Made by a program: the position numbers and the translations under genes
Shown: positions 24,674 through 33,249 of the stretch, one piece after another
How the letters are laid out: each line of letters starts with the position of its first letter
Numbering within the stretch: position 1 is the first letter of the stretch
Notes under the pieces: model-generated
What the model was told of the DNA's origin: nothing
Database searches by the model: none
The model's input: only the letters and a program-made list of their open reading frames with translations
Assembly (NCBI GenBank): GCA_004297825.1
Contig: SCSX01000059.1
Location: 1-38,949 of the forward strand
From: Spirochaetota bacterium
GTDB lineage: Bacteria > Spirochaetota > UBA4802 > UBA5368
Direction: 5' to 3'
DNA length: 38,949 nucleotides

Positions 24674-25225
24674 ATGAAGGATTCGGGGCCATTGATATCC
24701 ATGACCGAGTATGAAGGCGCGAGCCAGGAGGTTCGGCGCGAATACGACGATCAGGTCGCGCGTCACGGGCGCATCACGAACATGAAGCGCACGCTCCTGC
24801 ATTCCGTCCCCGCGTTCAAGGCCTACATGGAGTGGTACACCCTGAAAGACCTGATCGTCCCCTTTATAGGAGAGCGCGCGTTTTCGCTGTTCTCCTACGC
24901 GATCTCGAACGGGAACAACTGCCTTATCTGCTCCCTGTTTTTCCGGAAGATACTCGTCGACAGCGGGGAGGACACCGACAACCCGAAGCTCAGCGATATC
25001 GAGCGCCTCCTGATGGACCTGGGCGTGCACATCTGCACGAACCCCCACGAAATCCCGGGGGAATTCTACGGGCGTCTCAAGACCGCCTTCACGGACGAGC
25101 AGCTGACGCTCCTGGTCGCGTTCGCGGGAATCATGTACGCGACCAATCTCTTCAACACGGTGGCCCGCGTCCCGCTGGACGAGGTGCTCTACCCCTACAG
25201 GAAAAAAACGGACACGGAGGCGTGA
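24674..25225 (+). CDS. Carboxymuconolactone decarboxylase-like (AhpD-fold) protein
   Basis: A 183-residue all-helical protein. The CXXC-type active site is NNCLICSLFFRKIL (C and C two residues apart), and the C-terminal segment FAGIMYATNLFNTVARVP is a familiar end of CMD/peroxidase-related proteins. AhpD-fold members reduce peroxides with a disulfide relay or decarboxylate lactones; this one keeps both cysteines, so a redox role is likely. The start is tentative: the nearest ribosome site is weak, and M10 is an alternative. The SDR gene begins 1 bp after its stop, so they are translationally linked. Confidence 0.75.
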   Translation: MKDSGPLISMTEYEGASQEVRREYDDQVARHGRITNMKRTLLHSVPAFKAYMEWYTLKDLIVPFIGERAFSLFSYAISNGNNCLICSLFFRKILVDSGEDTDNPKLSDIERLLMDLGVHICTNPHEIPGEFYGRLKTAFTDEQLTLLVAFAGIMYATNLFNTVARVPLDEVLYPYRKKTDTEA

Positions 25226-25226
25226 C

Positions 25227-26033
25227 ATGGCGGGAGAATTCCAGGGCAGGGTGGCGTTTATAACCGGGGCGGCCCACGGGCAGGGCAGGGCGGTCGCGCT
25301 CGCCTTCGCGCGCGAGGGCGCCCACGTCGTGGGGTTCGACGTGGCGAAGAATATCGAGTACCCGGCGTATACGTTCGGGACCGGCGAGGAGCTGGAATCG
25401 CTCAGGAAGGAAGTCGAATCGCTCGGGCAAAAGGCGCTCGTCTTTGCGGGCGACGTACGCGACGACGCGGCGATCATGGCCGCGGTGAACGGGACGATCG
25501 CGTCCCTTGGGCGGATCGACGTGCTCTTCAACAACGCCGGCATATGCGCCTACGCGCGCGCCCACGAGATGACCGAGAACGAGTGGGACTCCATGATCGA
25601 CATAAACCTGAAAGGGGCCTGGATGGTCGCGCGGCGCGTCATCCCGCACATGATCGCGGCGCGCACCGGCGTCATCGTCAACAACTCGTCGGTCATGGGA
25701 CTGCGCGGCGGGGGGCGCCTCTCGCATTACGCCGCGAGCAAGTGGGGGCTCACGGGCCTCACGAAAAGCTGGGCCATAGAGCTCGCCCCGCACAACGTCC
25801 GGGTCGTGAGCATCCATCCCACGGGCGTGAATACCCCCATGAACGACGGGCTCGCCTTCCTGGAGGGTGCGACGCCCCTTGAAATCGCGGAGCGCTCCGC
25901 GGGAAACCTCCTTCCCGTCCCCTGGGTGGAGACGCAGGACGTCGCGGAGTTGGTCCTCTACCTCTCGAGCGACAGGGCGCGTTATGCGACAGGATCCCAA
26001 TTCGTACTCGACGCCGGGCTCCTTACCCGATAA
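25227..26033 (+). CDS. Short-chain dehydrogenase, mycofactocin-coupled-like subtype
   Basis: A 268-residue Rossmann-fold oxidoreductase. The cofactor motif is TGAAHGQG (14-21), with VVGFDV ending strand 2, whose acidic residue favours NAD. NNAG and the catalytic NSS, YAASK set are present. The extra segment between strand 2 and helix 3 (IEYPAYTFGTGEELESLRKEVESLG) and the TGAAxGQGR start resemble the mycofactocin-coupled SDR group, which holds NAD(H) tightly. No mycofactocin genes are in the window, so this stays a resemblance. It oxidises an alcohol or reduces a ketone of unknown kind. GGAGG lies 5 bases upstream. It shares an operon with the CMD-like protein and the permease. Confidence 0.88.
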   Translation: MAGEFQGRVAFITGAAHGQGRAVALAFAREGAHVVGFDVAKNIEYPAYTFGTGEELESLRKEVESLGQKALVFAGDVRDDAAIMAAVNGTIASLGRIDVLFNNAGICAYARAHEMTENEWDSMIDINLKGAWMVARRVIPHMIAARTGVIVNNSSVMGLRGGGRLSHYAASKWGLTGLTKSWAIELAPHNVRVVSIHPTGVNTPMNDGLAFLEGATPLEIAERSAGNLLPVPWVETQDVAELVLYLSSDRARYATGSQFVLDAGLLTR

Positions 26034-26056
26034 ACGAATACAAGGCGGTGCACTCA

Positions 26057-27538
26057 ATGAATACCTCTGTCAAGGAAACAGGCGCGGCCCCGGGCGCGCA
26101 TACGTTCAGGAGGGAGCTCCGGCTCATGGACGCGACCATGCTCGTCATGGGCTCCATGATTGGCTCCGGTATCTTCATCGTGAGCGCGGACATCGCGCGC
26201 GGCGTGGGCTCCCCGGGCTACCTGCTGCTCGTCTGGCTCATCGCGGGACTCATCACGATCGTCGGGGCGCTCGCCTTTGGCGAGCTCACGGGGCTTTTTC
26301 CCTGGGCGGGGGGACAGTACGTCTTCATCCGTGAGGCGTACAACCCGCTTATCGGTTTCCTGTACGGCTGGTCGCTCTTCATGGTCATCCAGGCCGGGAC
26401 CATCGCGGCGGTCGCGATGGCCTTCGCAAAGTTTTCGGCGGTGCTGTTCCCCATACTGGACGAACGCGTGATCGCCTTCGATATTCTCGGCTTCAGGGTG
26501 AAGGCGGCCCAGATCGCGGCCATCGCGCTCATCGCCGTGCTCACCTGGGTGAACACGCGCGGCATCCGCGGCGGGAAGCTCGTCCAGGACGTATTCACCA
26601 CGGCGAAGGTCGCCGCGCTCCTGGGCCTCATCGCGCTCGGGATAATCCTGGGAAGCGACGGCGCGGTGATATCCGGGAACCTCGCGTCCTTCTGGGACGC
26701 GCAGGCGGCGCTTGTCGCAGGGGGGAAGCTCGTTTCGGTGGAGGCGCTCGCCGGGATCGCGCTCCTGACGGCGATTGGCACCTCCATGGTGGGGGCCATC
26801 TTTTCGAGCGACGCCTGGAACAACATAACCTTCACCGCCGCGGAGGTCGTGAATCCCAAGCGCACCATTCCGTTGAGCCTCGCGATGGGCACCGGCGCGG
26901 TCACCGTGCTCTATCTCCTCGCGAACGTCGCCTACCTGGCGGTGCTTCCGGTTACCGGCACCCCCGACGCGGGCGCGGTATTGGGGCAGGGGATACAATT
27001 CGCCGTGAACGACCGGGTGGCCACGGCCGCGGCCTCAATGGCGATGGGAGCCTCGGCGGCAAAGGTCATGGCAGTGCTCGTAATGGTCTCGACCTTCGGC
27101 TGCAACAACGGGCTCATACTCGCGGGGGCGCGCGTCTACTACGCGATGGCGCGTGACGGGCTCTTCTTTAAAAGCGCGGGCGTGCTCAACGGCAAGGACG
27201 TCCCCGGCGCGGCGCTCGTCATGCAGGCGGTGTGGGCGAGCATACTCTGCCTTTCCGGCACCTACGGCGACCTGCTCGACTACGTGATCTTCGTGGTGCT
27301 TATCTTTTATATACTCACCGTGGGCGGCGTCTTCGTACTCCGGCGCAGGATGCCCGGAGCGGCACGCCCCTACAGGATGCTGGGCTACCCGGTCGTGCCC
27401 GCGCTCTATATCCTCACGCTGGGCGCCATCGCGGTCGATCTTCTCATTTACAAACCCGCGTACACCTGGCCGGGCATGGGCATCGTGCTCCTGGGGGTCC
27501 CCATCTATTTCGCGTGGTCCAGGTTCTCGAAGAAGTAG
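26057..27538 (+). CDS. APC superfamily amino-acid permease
   Basis: A 493-residue membrane transporter with about 12 helices. Helix 1 carries the broken-helix motif MGSMIGSGIFIV, and helices 2-3 follow as LAFGELTGLFPWAGGQYVFIREAYNP, typical of the LAT/APA-like branch. A probable amino-acid uniporter, exchanger or symporter in the inner membrane; specificity is not readable. ATG 26057 is preferred because AAGGCGGTG lies 6 bases upstream; a GTG 9 bases earlier is also in frame. It follows the SDR gene by 23 bp, so the operon may import an amino acid or amine and oxidise a product of it (inference). Confidence 0.88.
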   Translation: MNTSVKETGAAPGAHTFRRELRLMDATMLVMGSMIGSGIFIVSADIARGVGSPGYLLLVWLIAGLITIVGALAFGELTGLFPWAGGQYVFIREAYNPLIGFLYGWSLFMVIQAGTIAAVAMAFAKFSAVLFPILDERVIAFDILGFRVKAAQIAAIALIAVLTWVNTRGIRGGKLVQDVFTTAKVAALLGLIALGIILGSDGAVISGNLASFWDAQAALVAGGKLVSVEALAGIALLTAIGTSMVGAIFSSDAWNNITFTAAEVVNPKRTIPLSLAMGTGAVTVLYLLANVAYLAVLPVTGTPDAGAVLGQGIQFAVNDRVATAAASMAMGASAAKVMAVLVMVSTFGCNNGLILAGARVYYAMARDGLFFKSAGVLNGKDVPGAALVMQAVWASILCLSGTYGDLLDYVIFVVLIFYILTVGGVFVLRRRMPGAARPYRMLGYPVVPALYILTLGAIAVDLLIYKPAYTWPGMGIVLLGVPIYFAWSRFSKK

Positions 27539-27620
27539 CGTTGTACCGCGGGCGCACGTGACTGGCTTCCCCGCGCATCGGCACCAAGGCCGTTTCCTCT
27601 TGTGTAGGAAGTGATCATTA

Positions 27621-27780
27621 CCCATATCACAAAAACTGCCTTAGGAGGCCCCCTAAATCCCACTTCGACAAGCTCAGTGCAGCGCCCGGAGGGGGACTTC
27701 AGCAATCGGCAGAATATGCATTTTCTGGCATTGGCAGATGTCGTTGCCCCCCGCCGGGGGGTGTTTATTAACTTGTGGGT
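27621..27780 (+). repeat. Dispersed repeat R1, copy 3 (interrupted)
   Basis: It has the same start (CCCATATCACAAAAACTGCC), centre and end (AACTTGTGGGT) as copy 1. Between AAATCC and CCCGGAGG it carries 24 extra bases. It follows the permease gene and lies tail-to-tail with the gene at 27812. Confidence 0.85.
27661..27684. repeat. 24-bp insertion within R1 copy 3
   Basis: CACTTCGACAAGCTCAGTGC followed by AGCG. Removing exactly these bases restores the sequence of copy 2 (AAATCC joined to CCCGGAGGGGG). The CACTTCGACAAGCTCAGTG core is a short repeat I recognise as common in many bacterial genomes. Confidence 0.8.
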
Positions 27781-27811
27781 TTCAGCCGTGTCGTTACGGG
27801 CGGAGATACCC

Positions 27812-28216
27812 CTACCTGTCTCCGCAGGCGTGATACCAGTACACCGCCGCGAGCCCCCACGTGAAATTGAAGAAGATGACGAACAGGGGCGTGAGTCCGC
27901 CCAGCGCGAGACCCAGCATATGGGCGTCCTTCATGGGGAAGACCACGACAAGCTGCACGATGCTCGGCAGCAGGCTCAGCACGAAGGCGCGCAGCGCGAG
28001 CCGGCCGGGAAACAGGGGCAGGAGAAGCGCGAGTCCCCAGATGCCGCCCCACACGACCTTCGCGTAGAGGAACGGCGGGCTTAGCGGCGGCACGATGTGC
28101 ACGCCCATCGCCATAGTGATGCCCAGCGCCCCGAACGCCCAGATTACCAGGGCGTTGCACAACCCGCCCACTGCGCCCGATGCGAAGAGAAGACTGATCC
28201 GCTTGATCGAAATCAT
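27812..28216 (-). CDS. Small four-helix inner-membrane protein, unknown function
   Basis: 134 residues with four predicted membrane helices: about 6-28 (LLFASGAVGGLCNALVIWAF), 50-70 (AKVVWGGIWGLALLLPLF), 76-95 (RAFVLSLLPSIVQLVVVF) and 104-128 (GLTPLFVIFFNFTWGLAAVYW). It has the look of integral proteins annotated only as hypothetical, with no catalytic motif. GGAGGA lies 5 bases before the ATG. It is alone on its strand, between repeat R1 copy 3 and the Liv operon leader. Confidence 0.75.
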   Translation of the reverse strand: MISIKRISLLFASGAVGGLCNALVIWAFGALGITMAMGVHIVPPLSPPFLYAKVVWGGIWGLALLLPLFPGRLALRAFVLSLLPSIVQLVVVFPMKDAHMLGLALGGLTPLFVIFFNFTWGLAAVYWYHACGDR

Positions 28217-28568
28217 TATTTTCCTCCAGGATGAATATTCGCGGATTTTGCGTTATGTAAGCATTGGTAAACAGGGCTGGGGTTGATCGACCAGGGGGCT
28301 TGAATTACTATCAAATGTCGCATGGTCCGCGAGGACATTGTTGTCATAATAAAAAATAGCCCGGGGGACCTGCGAAGTCAAACCGCGGCCGCGGAGGGGC
28401 GCCTGCCTGAATAATTTTTAAAGAATCGGCGGATGCCCGGTAGTATTTACTTGACTTTCGGGCGAGCGGGGCCATGTGCTTATCATTGTTCTATTTTTTC
28501 TAAAACTACGAATCAATGCGGCCCGCGGGGGCCCCGGAAGCGCCGCTTCCGCGAAAAGGGGAGGAGAC
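28217..28568. other. Leader region upstream of the Liv operon
   Basis: 352 bp without a gene. It holds a palindrome CCGCGGCCGCGG near 28383 and a TTGACT at about 28450 without a good -10 at normal spacing. A CGGAAGCG / CGCTTCCG hairpin (28535-28551) stands directly before the GGGGAGGAG ribosome site. Unusual spacing of the promoter boxes may mean activation or another sigma factor. Confidence 0.45.
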
Positions 28569-29729
28569 ATGGTTATTAAAAGACTGGCAATGTTCATCCT
28601 GTGCGTCGCGGTCGGTACCGCGTTCGCCGGGTGCAAAAAGGGTTCCGGCGACACCGTGAAGATAGGCGCGATATTCGCCGTAACGGGAGGGGCGTCGTAC
28701 CTGGGCTCGCCCGAGGCGAGGACCGCGCAGATGCTCGTGGACGAGATCAACGACAAGGGCGGCATCAACGGCAAACAGGTCGAGCTTGTCATCAAGGATT
28801 CCGAGGGGAACCCCGAGAAGGCGATCTCCTTCGCGAAGCAGCTCATAGAAGAGGAAAAGGTATTCGCCATCATAGGGCCCTCCACGAGCGGCGAGACCAT
28901 GAAGATCAAGAGCCTGTGCGAGGAGTCGAAGATGCTGCTCATCTCCTGCGCCGCGGCGGAGATCATCGTGAACCCGGTCGCAAAGTACGTCTTCAAGACC
29001 CCGCAGAAAGACAGCCACGTGGCCCGGATGATATTCGAGACCATGAAGAAAAAGGGCATTGCGAAGATCGGGATAATATCGGACAACACCGGCTTCGGGG
29101 CCGCGGGCAAGGAACAGCTCGAAAAGATCGCGCCCGAGTACGGCGTTGCGGTTCTCATCAGCGAGGTGTACAACATGAAGGCGACGGACCTGACCGGGGT
29201 CCTCGCCAAGCTCAAGGGACAGAACGTGCAGGCGGTCATAAACTGGTCCATCGTGCCCGCGCAGGCTATAGTCGCGAAGAACATGAAGCAGATCAAGTTC
29301 GAGGTGCCGCTTTTCCAGAGCCACGGCTTCGGCAACCTCAAGTACGCGGAAGAGGCGGGCAAGGCGGGAGACGGCATTATCTTCCCGGTGGGCAGGCTCC
29401 TCGTCGCCGACCAGCTTCCCGACACCAACAAGCAGAAGGTGCTGCTCCAGAAGTTCAAGAAGGACTACGAGTCGCGCTTTAAGGAAGACGTGAGCGCCTT
29501 CGGGGGCTACGCCTACGACGCGCTCGTCCTGCTTTTCGAAGGGATGAAGAAGGCGGGCGTGAACGACCGGGAGAAGGTGCGCGACGCGATCGAGCAGCTC
29601 CGCGACATTCCCGGGACCTCCGGCGTATTCAGCCTTTCGCCCCAGGACCACAACGGGCTCGGGATGAACTCGCTCGTGATACTCACGGTCAAGGACGGGA
29701 AATTCGTACCGTACGAAAAACTCGACTAG
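28569..29729 (+). CDS. livJ: Liv-type ABC transporter substrate-binding lipoprotein
   Basis: A 386-residue type 1 periplasmic binding protein. The lipobox AFAGC gives C22. The mature start KIGAIFAVTGGASYLGSPE and the repeated markers VDEINDKGGINGKQVELVIKD, IIGPSTSGETM and GIISDNTGFG match the branched-chain amino-acid/amide receptor family. It delivers the ligand to LivHM in the inner membrane. The adjacent aryl-CoA ligase suggests the ligand could be an aromatic acid or amino acid and not leucine, but this is inference. The start at 28569 is fixed by GGGGAGGAG 3 bases upstream. A 9-bp intercistronic hairpin follows the stop. Confidence 0.88.
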   Translation: MVIKRLAMFILCVAVGTAFAGCKKGSGDTVKIGAIFAVTGGASYLGSPEARTAQMLVDEINDKGGINGKQVELVIKDSEGNPEKAISFAKQLIEEEKVFAIIGPSTSGETMKIKSLCEESKMLLISCAAAEIIVNPVAKYVFKTPQKDSHVARMIFETMKKKGIAKIGIISDNTGFGAAGKEQLEKIAPEYGVAVLISEVYNMKATDLTGVLAKLKGQNVQAVINWSIVPAQAIVAKNMKQIKFEVPLFQSHGFGNLKYAEEAGKAGDGIIFPVGRLLVADQLPDTNKQKVLLQKFKKDYESRFKEDVSAFGGYAYDALVLLFEGMKKAGVNDREKVRDAIEQLRDIPGTSGVFSLSPQDHNGLGMNSLVILTVKDGKFVPYEKLD

Positions 29730-29740
29730 AACGACCATGA

Positions 29741-29762
29741 GCCGGGGGCACGCGCCCCCGGC
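29741..29762 (+). terminator. Intercistronic hairpin between livJ and livH
   Basis: GCCGGGGGC / GCCCCCGGC, loop ACGC, 9 perfect pairs, 9 bases before the livH ATG and with no T-run. It probably stabilises the upstream livJ message or reduces livH translation, giving excess binding protein, as in other ABC operons. It is not likely to stop all transcripts. Confidence 0.6.
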
Positions 29763-29771
29763 CCGGCTTCC

Positions 29772-30662
29772 ATGAACCCCGAACAGATACTACAGTATAT
29801 CCTCTCCGGCGTCACGATGGGCAGCGTCTATGCCGTCACGGCGATAGGCTTCAACATCGTCTACAACACGACCGGCATTATCAACTTCGCACAGGGCGAG
29901 TTTCTCATGCTCGGGGGCATGACGGCGGTCACGCTCGCGGCCTTCCTGCCGCTTCCCCTGGCCATAGCGTGCGCGGTCGCCCTCACTGCGGGGATTGGGG
30001 GGCTTATCGATTTGGTCATCATAAGGCGTCTGAAAAACCCGTCCGTGCTCATGATGATCATCGTGACCATAGGGCTGTCCATTCTCATCCGCGAAACCGC
30101 GCTGCATGTCTGGGACGCCAAGGTGCGTTCGCTTCCATTTTTTACCGGGAGCGAGGTCTCTTCTATAAACATCCTGGGCGCCTATATCTCGCCGCAGGTC
30201 CTGTGGGTGCTGGGTGCCTGCGCGGTTATCGTGACGGGGCTCACCGTGTTCTTCCGGAGCACCACGACCGGGCGCTCCATGCGCGCATGCTCGTCCGACC
30301 GCATGGCCGCAAGCCTGTGCGGCATCGACGTGAAATCGATGGTCACGCTTTCGTTCATACTGAGCGCTGCCATAGGCGCGCTGGCGGGGTGCGTGATTTC
30401 CCCCATCACCCAGACCCAGTACGACAGCGGCACCTCGCTCGCCATCAAGGGATTCACCGTGGCGATCCTCGGGGGGCTGGGCAACAGCATGGGCGCGGTC
30501 GCCGGGGGGATCATTATTGGGCTCCTGGAGGCCTTCAGCATTTCCATTCTCCCGCTCGCGTACATGGACGCGATGGCCATCGGGATCATGATACTCATCC
30601 TGTTCTTCCGGCCCAGCGGACTCTTCGCGCGCAAGGGCGAAGCCGCCCTCAAGGAACATTGA
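29772..30662 (+). CDS. livH: Liv-type ABC permease, LivH
   Basis: A 296-residue inner-membrane subunit. It opens LQYILSGVTMGSVYAVTAIG and has NTTGIINFAQGEFLMLGGM, the standard LivH helix signature, and GGLGNSMGAVAGGIIIGLLE near the cytoplasmic coupling region. With LivM it forms the channel. No ribosome site is seen before the ATG; translation may be coupled or kept low by the hairpin. Its stop overlaps the livM start by 1 base (TGATG). Confidence 0.92.
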   Translation: MNPEQILQYILSGVTMGSVYAVTAIGFNIVYNTTGIINFAQGEFLMLGGMTAVTLAAFLPLPLAIACAVALTAGIGGLIDLVIIRRLKNPSVLMMIIVTIGLSILIRETALHVWDAKVRSLPFFTGSEVSSINILGAYISPQVLWVLGACAVIVTGLTVFFRSTTTGRSMRACSSDRMAASLCGIDVKSMVTLSFILSAAIGALAGCVISPITQTQYDSGTSLAIKGFTVAILGGLGNSMGAVAGGIIIGLLEAFSISILPLAYMDAMAIGIMILILFFRPSGLFARKGEAALKEH

Positions 30663-31750
30663 TGAAACCGCGCGGCTACATTCCCGTCGCGGTCCTCGCC
30701 GCGGTCCTTGCGGCCTTCCAGCTCCTGGTGAGCTTCACCGGCCAGGAATTCTTTCTCACCCAGCTCACCATGTCGGCGTACTACGTGCTCGCGGTCATGG
30801 GGCTCTGCCTCCTCATGGGCTACGCCGGACAGATCTCCCTGGGGCACGCGGCGTTCTTCGCGATCGGCGGGTACACGGCGGCGGTGCTTGGGACATTCAA
30901 CGCCGCGCCGTACCAGGACGGGGCCGTCGTGCGGCTCCTTTTAAAAACCGGTCTCGCATCGGCGAGCGACGCGGCGACCGTGCATGTCTCGCCCTGGGCC
31001 GCCCTTGGGCTCGCGGTGCTCCTCGCCCTGGCGGTGTCCGTGGTCATAGGCGTCCCCATACTCAGGCTCCGGGGGCATTACCTGGCCATGGCGACGCTCG
31101 GTTTCGGGCTCATCGTCCATCGTATCGTCCTGGGCACGCATATTTTCGGCGAGGCCGACGGCATATCGGACCTCCCGGCCTTTCCGCTGTTCGCGGGGCT
31201 TTCGGTGAGCGGCCGTCCCGAGCTTCGGGTGTCCAATTACTACATCGCCTGGACGATCGTCGTCCTGGGCATGGCGCTCTTGCTTAACCTCGTGAATTCC
31301 CGGCCGGGAAGGGCGTTGCGCGCCATCCATGACAACGAGGAGGCCGCGCGCGCGATGGGCGTCGATACCGCCCGGTACAAGCTCAACGTCTTCGTGCTGA
31401 GCGCCGTGTTCACGGCCGTGGCCGGGGTATTCCTCACGCACTTCAACGCCGGAATAGGGCCCGCCGAGGCGGACGTGATGAAATCGGTACGCTACGTCGC
31501 GATCGTGGCGGTGGGCGGCATGGCGAACCTGTGGGGGGCGCTCGCGATGGGCCTGTCACTGAACTACATCTCTCTGCGCGGCTACCTGGGAAGCTACGAC
31601 GACGCCTTTTTCGGCGCGGTGCTCATCCTGATCATGATCTTTGCCCCGGAGGGCCTGCTGAACGCGGAGCGGCCCCGCGCGATCCTGGGGCAGGTCAAGG
31701 CGCTCGCCGCGCGGATGCGGAAAAAAGGCGGGGAGGGCGGTGCGCCATGA
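30662..31750 (+). CDS. livM: Liv-type ABC permease, LivM
   Basis: A 362-residue inner-membrane subunit, with about ten helices. YYVLAVMGLCLLMGYAGQIS, LGHAAFFAIGGYTAA and FLTHFNAGIGPAEADVMKSV are LivM marks. VGGMANLWGALAMG lies near the end. It starts inside TGATG at the livH stop and ends overlapping livG by 4 bases (ATGA), so the operon is translationally coupled. The start at 30662 is chosen for that overlap; the same frame extends upstream only as shadow of livH. Confidence 0.92.
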   Translation: MKPRGYIPVAVLAAVLAAFQLLVSFTGQEFFLTQLTMSAYYVLAVMGLCLLMGYAGQISLGHAAFFAIGGYTAAVLGTFNAAPYQDGAVVRLLLKTGLASASDAATVHVSPWAALGLAVLLALAVSVVIGVPILRLRGHYLAMATLGFGLIVHRIVLGTHIFGEADGISDLPAFPLFAGLSVSGRPELRVSNYYIAWTIVVLGMALLLNLVNSRPGRALRAIHDNEEAARAMGVDTARYKLNVFVLSAVFTAVAGVFLTHFNAGIGPAEADVMKSVRYVAIVAVGGMANLWGALAMGLSLNYISLRGYLGSYDDAFFGAVLILIMIFAPEGLLNAERPRAILGQVKALAARMRKKGGEGGAP

Positions 31751-32503
31751 GCCTTCTCGAGGTGAGAAACGTGAGCCGCTCTTTTGGCGGGCTCAGGGCG
31801 GTGGACGGCGTGGGCTTCGCGGTGGAGGAGCACTCGATCAAGGCCGTTATCGGACCCAACGGAGCCGGAAAGACCACGCTCTTCAACCTGATCGCGGGAA
31901 GCCTTCCCTGCGAGTCCGGGGAAATTTATTTCAAGGGGAAACCCATCCAGGGACTGCCCTCGCACAAGATCGCGCACATGGGCATCGCCCGCACCTTCCA
32001 GAACATCAAGCTCTTCGCGCACATGACCGTGATCGAGAACATCATGGTGGGGCGGCACACGCGCGCCCGCACGGGGTTCGGGGGCGCGATGCTGGGGCTG
32101 CCTTCCTCGCGGAAAGAGGATCGGCGCATGCGCGAACAATGCAGGGAGGTCGCGCGGACCCTGGGGCTCGCGCACGAGGCGGACAAGGAGGCCGGGAGCC
32201 TCGCATTCGGCAGGCAGCGCCTGGTCGAGTTCGCGCGCGCGCTCGCGATGGAGCCGGCGCTCCTGTTGCTTGACGAGCCCGCGGCGGGCCTCAACATCCA
32301 CGAGACCGCCGAGATCGGTCAGGTGATCAAGGATATCCGCGACCGCGGCCTCACGGTGCTTCTCATCGAGCACGACATGTCGCTCGTGATGGGGATATCG
32401 GACGACATCACGGTGCTCGGTTCCGGGAAAAAGATCGCGCAGGGGCCGCCCGCCGCGATCCAGGCGGACCCCGAGGTGATAAAAATCTACCTTGGAGAGG
32501 ACG

Positions 32504-32511
<8 letters not shown>
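31747..32511 (+). CDS. livG: Liv-type ABC ATPase, LivG
   Basis: A 254-residue ATP-binding subunit. Walker A is GPNGAGKTT, Walker B is LLLLDEPAAGL, the switch histidine is in LIEHDM. The signature segment reads AFGRQRLVEFARAL where LivG usually has SYGQQRxLEIARAL, a mild change. ARTFQNIKLF is typical of LivG. ATG overlaps the livM stop (ATGA). Confidence 0.92.
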
Positions 32512-33238
<727 letters not shown>

Positions 33239-33249
33239 GAGGGGTCACG

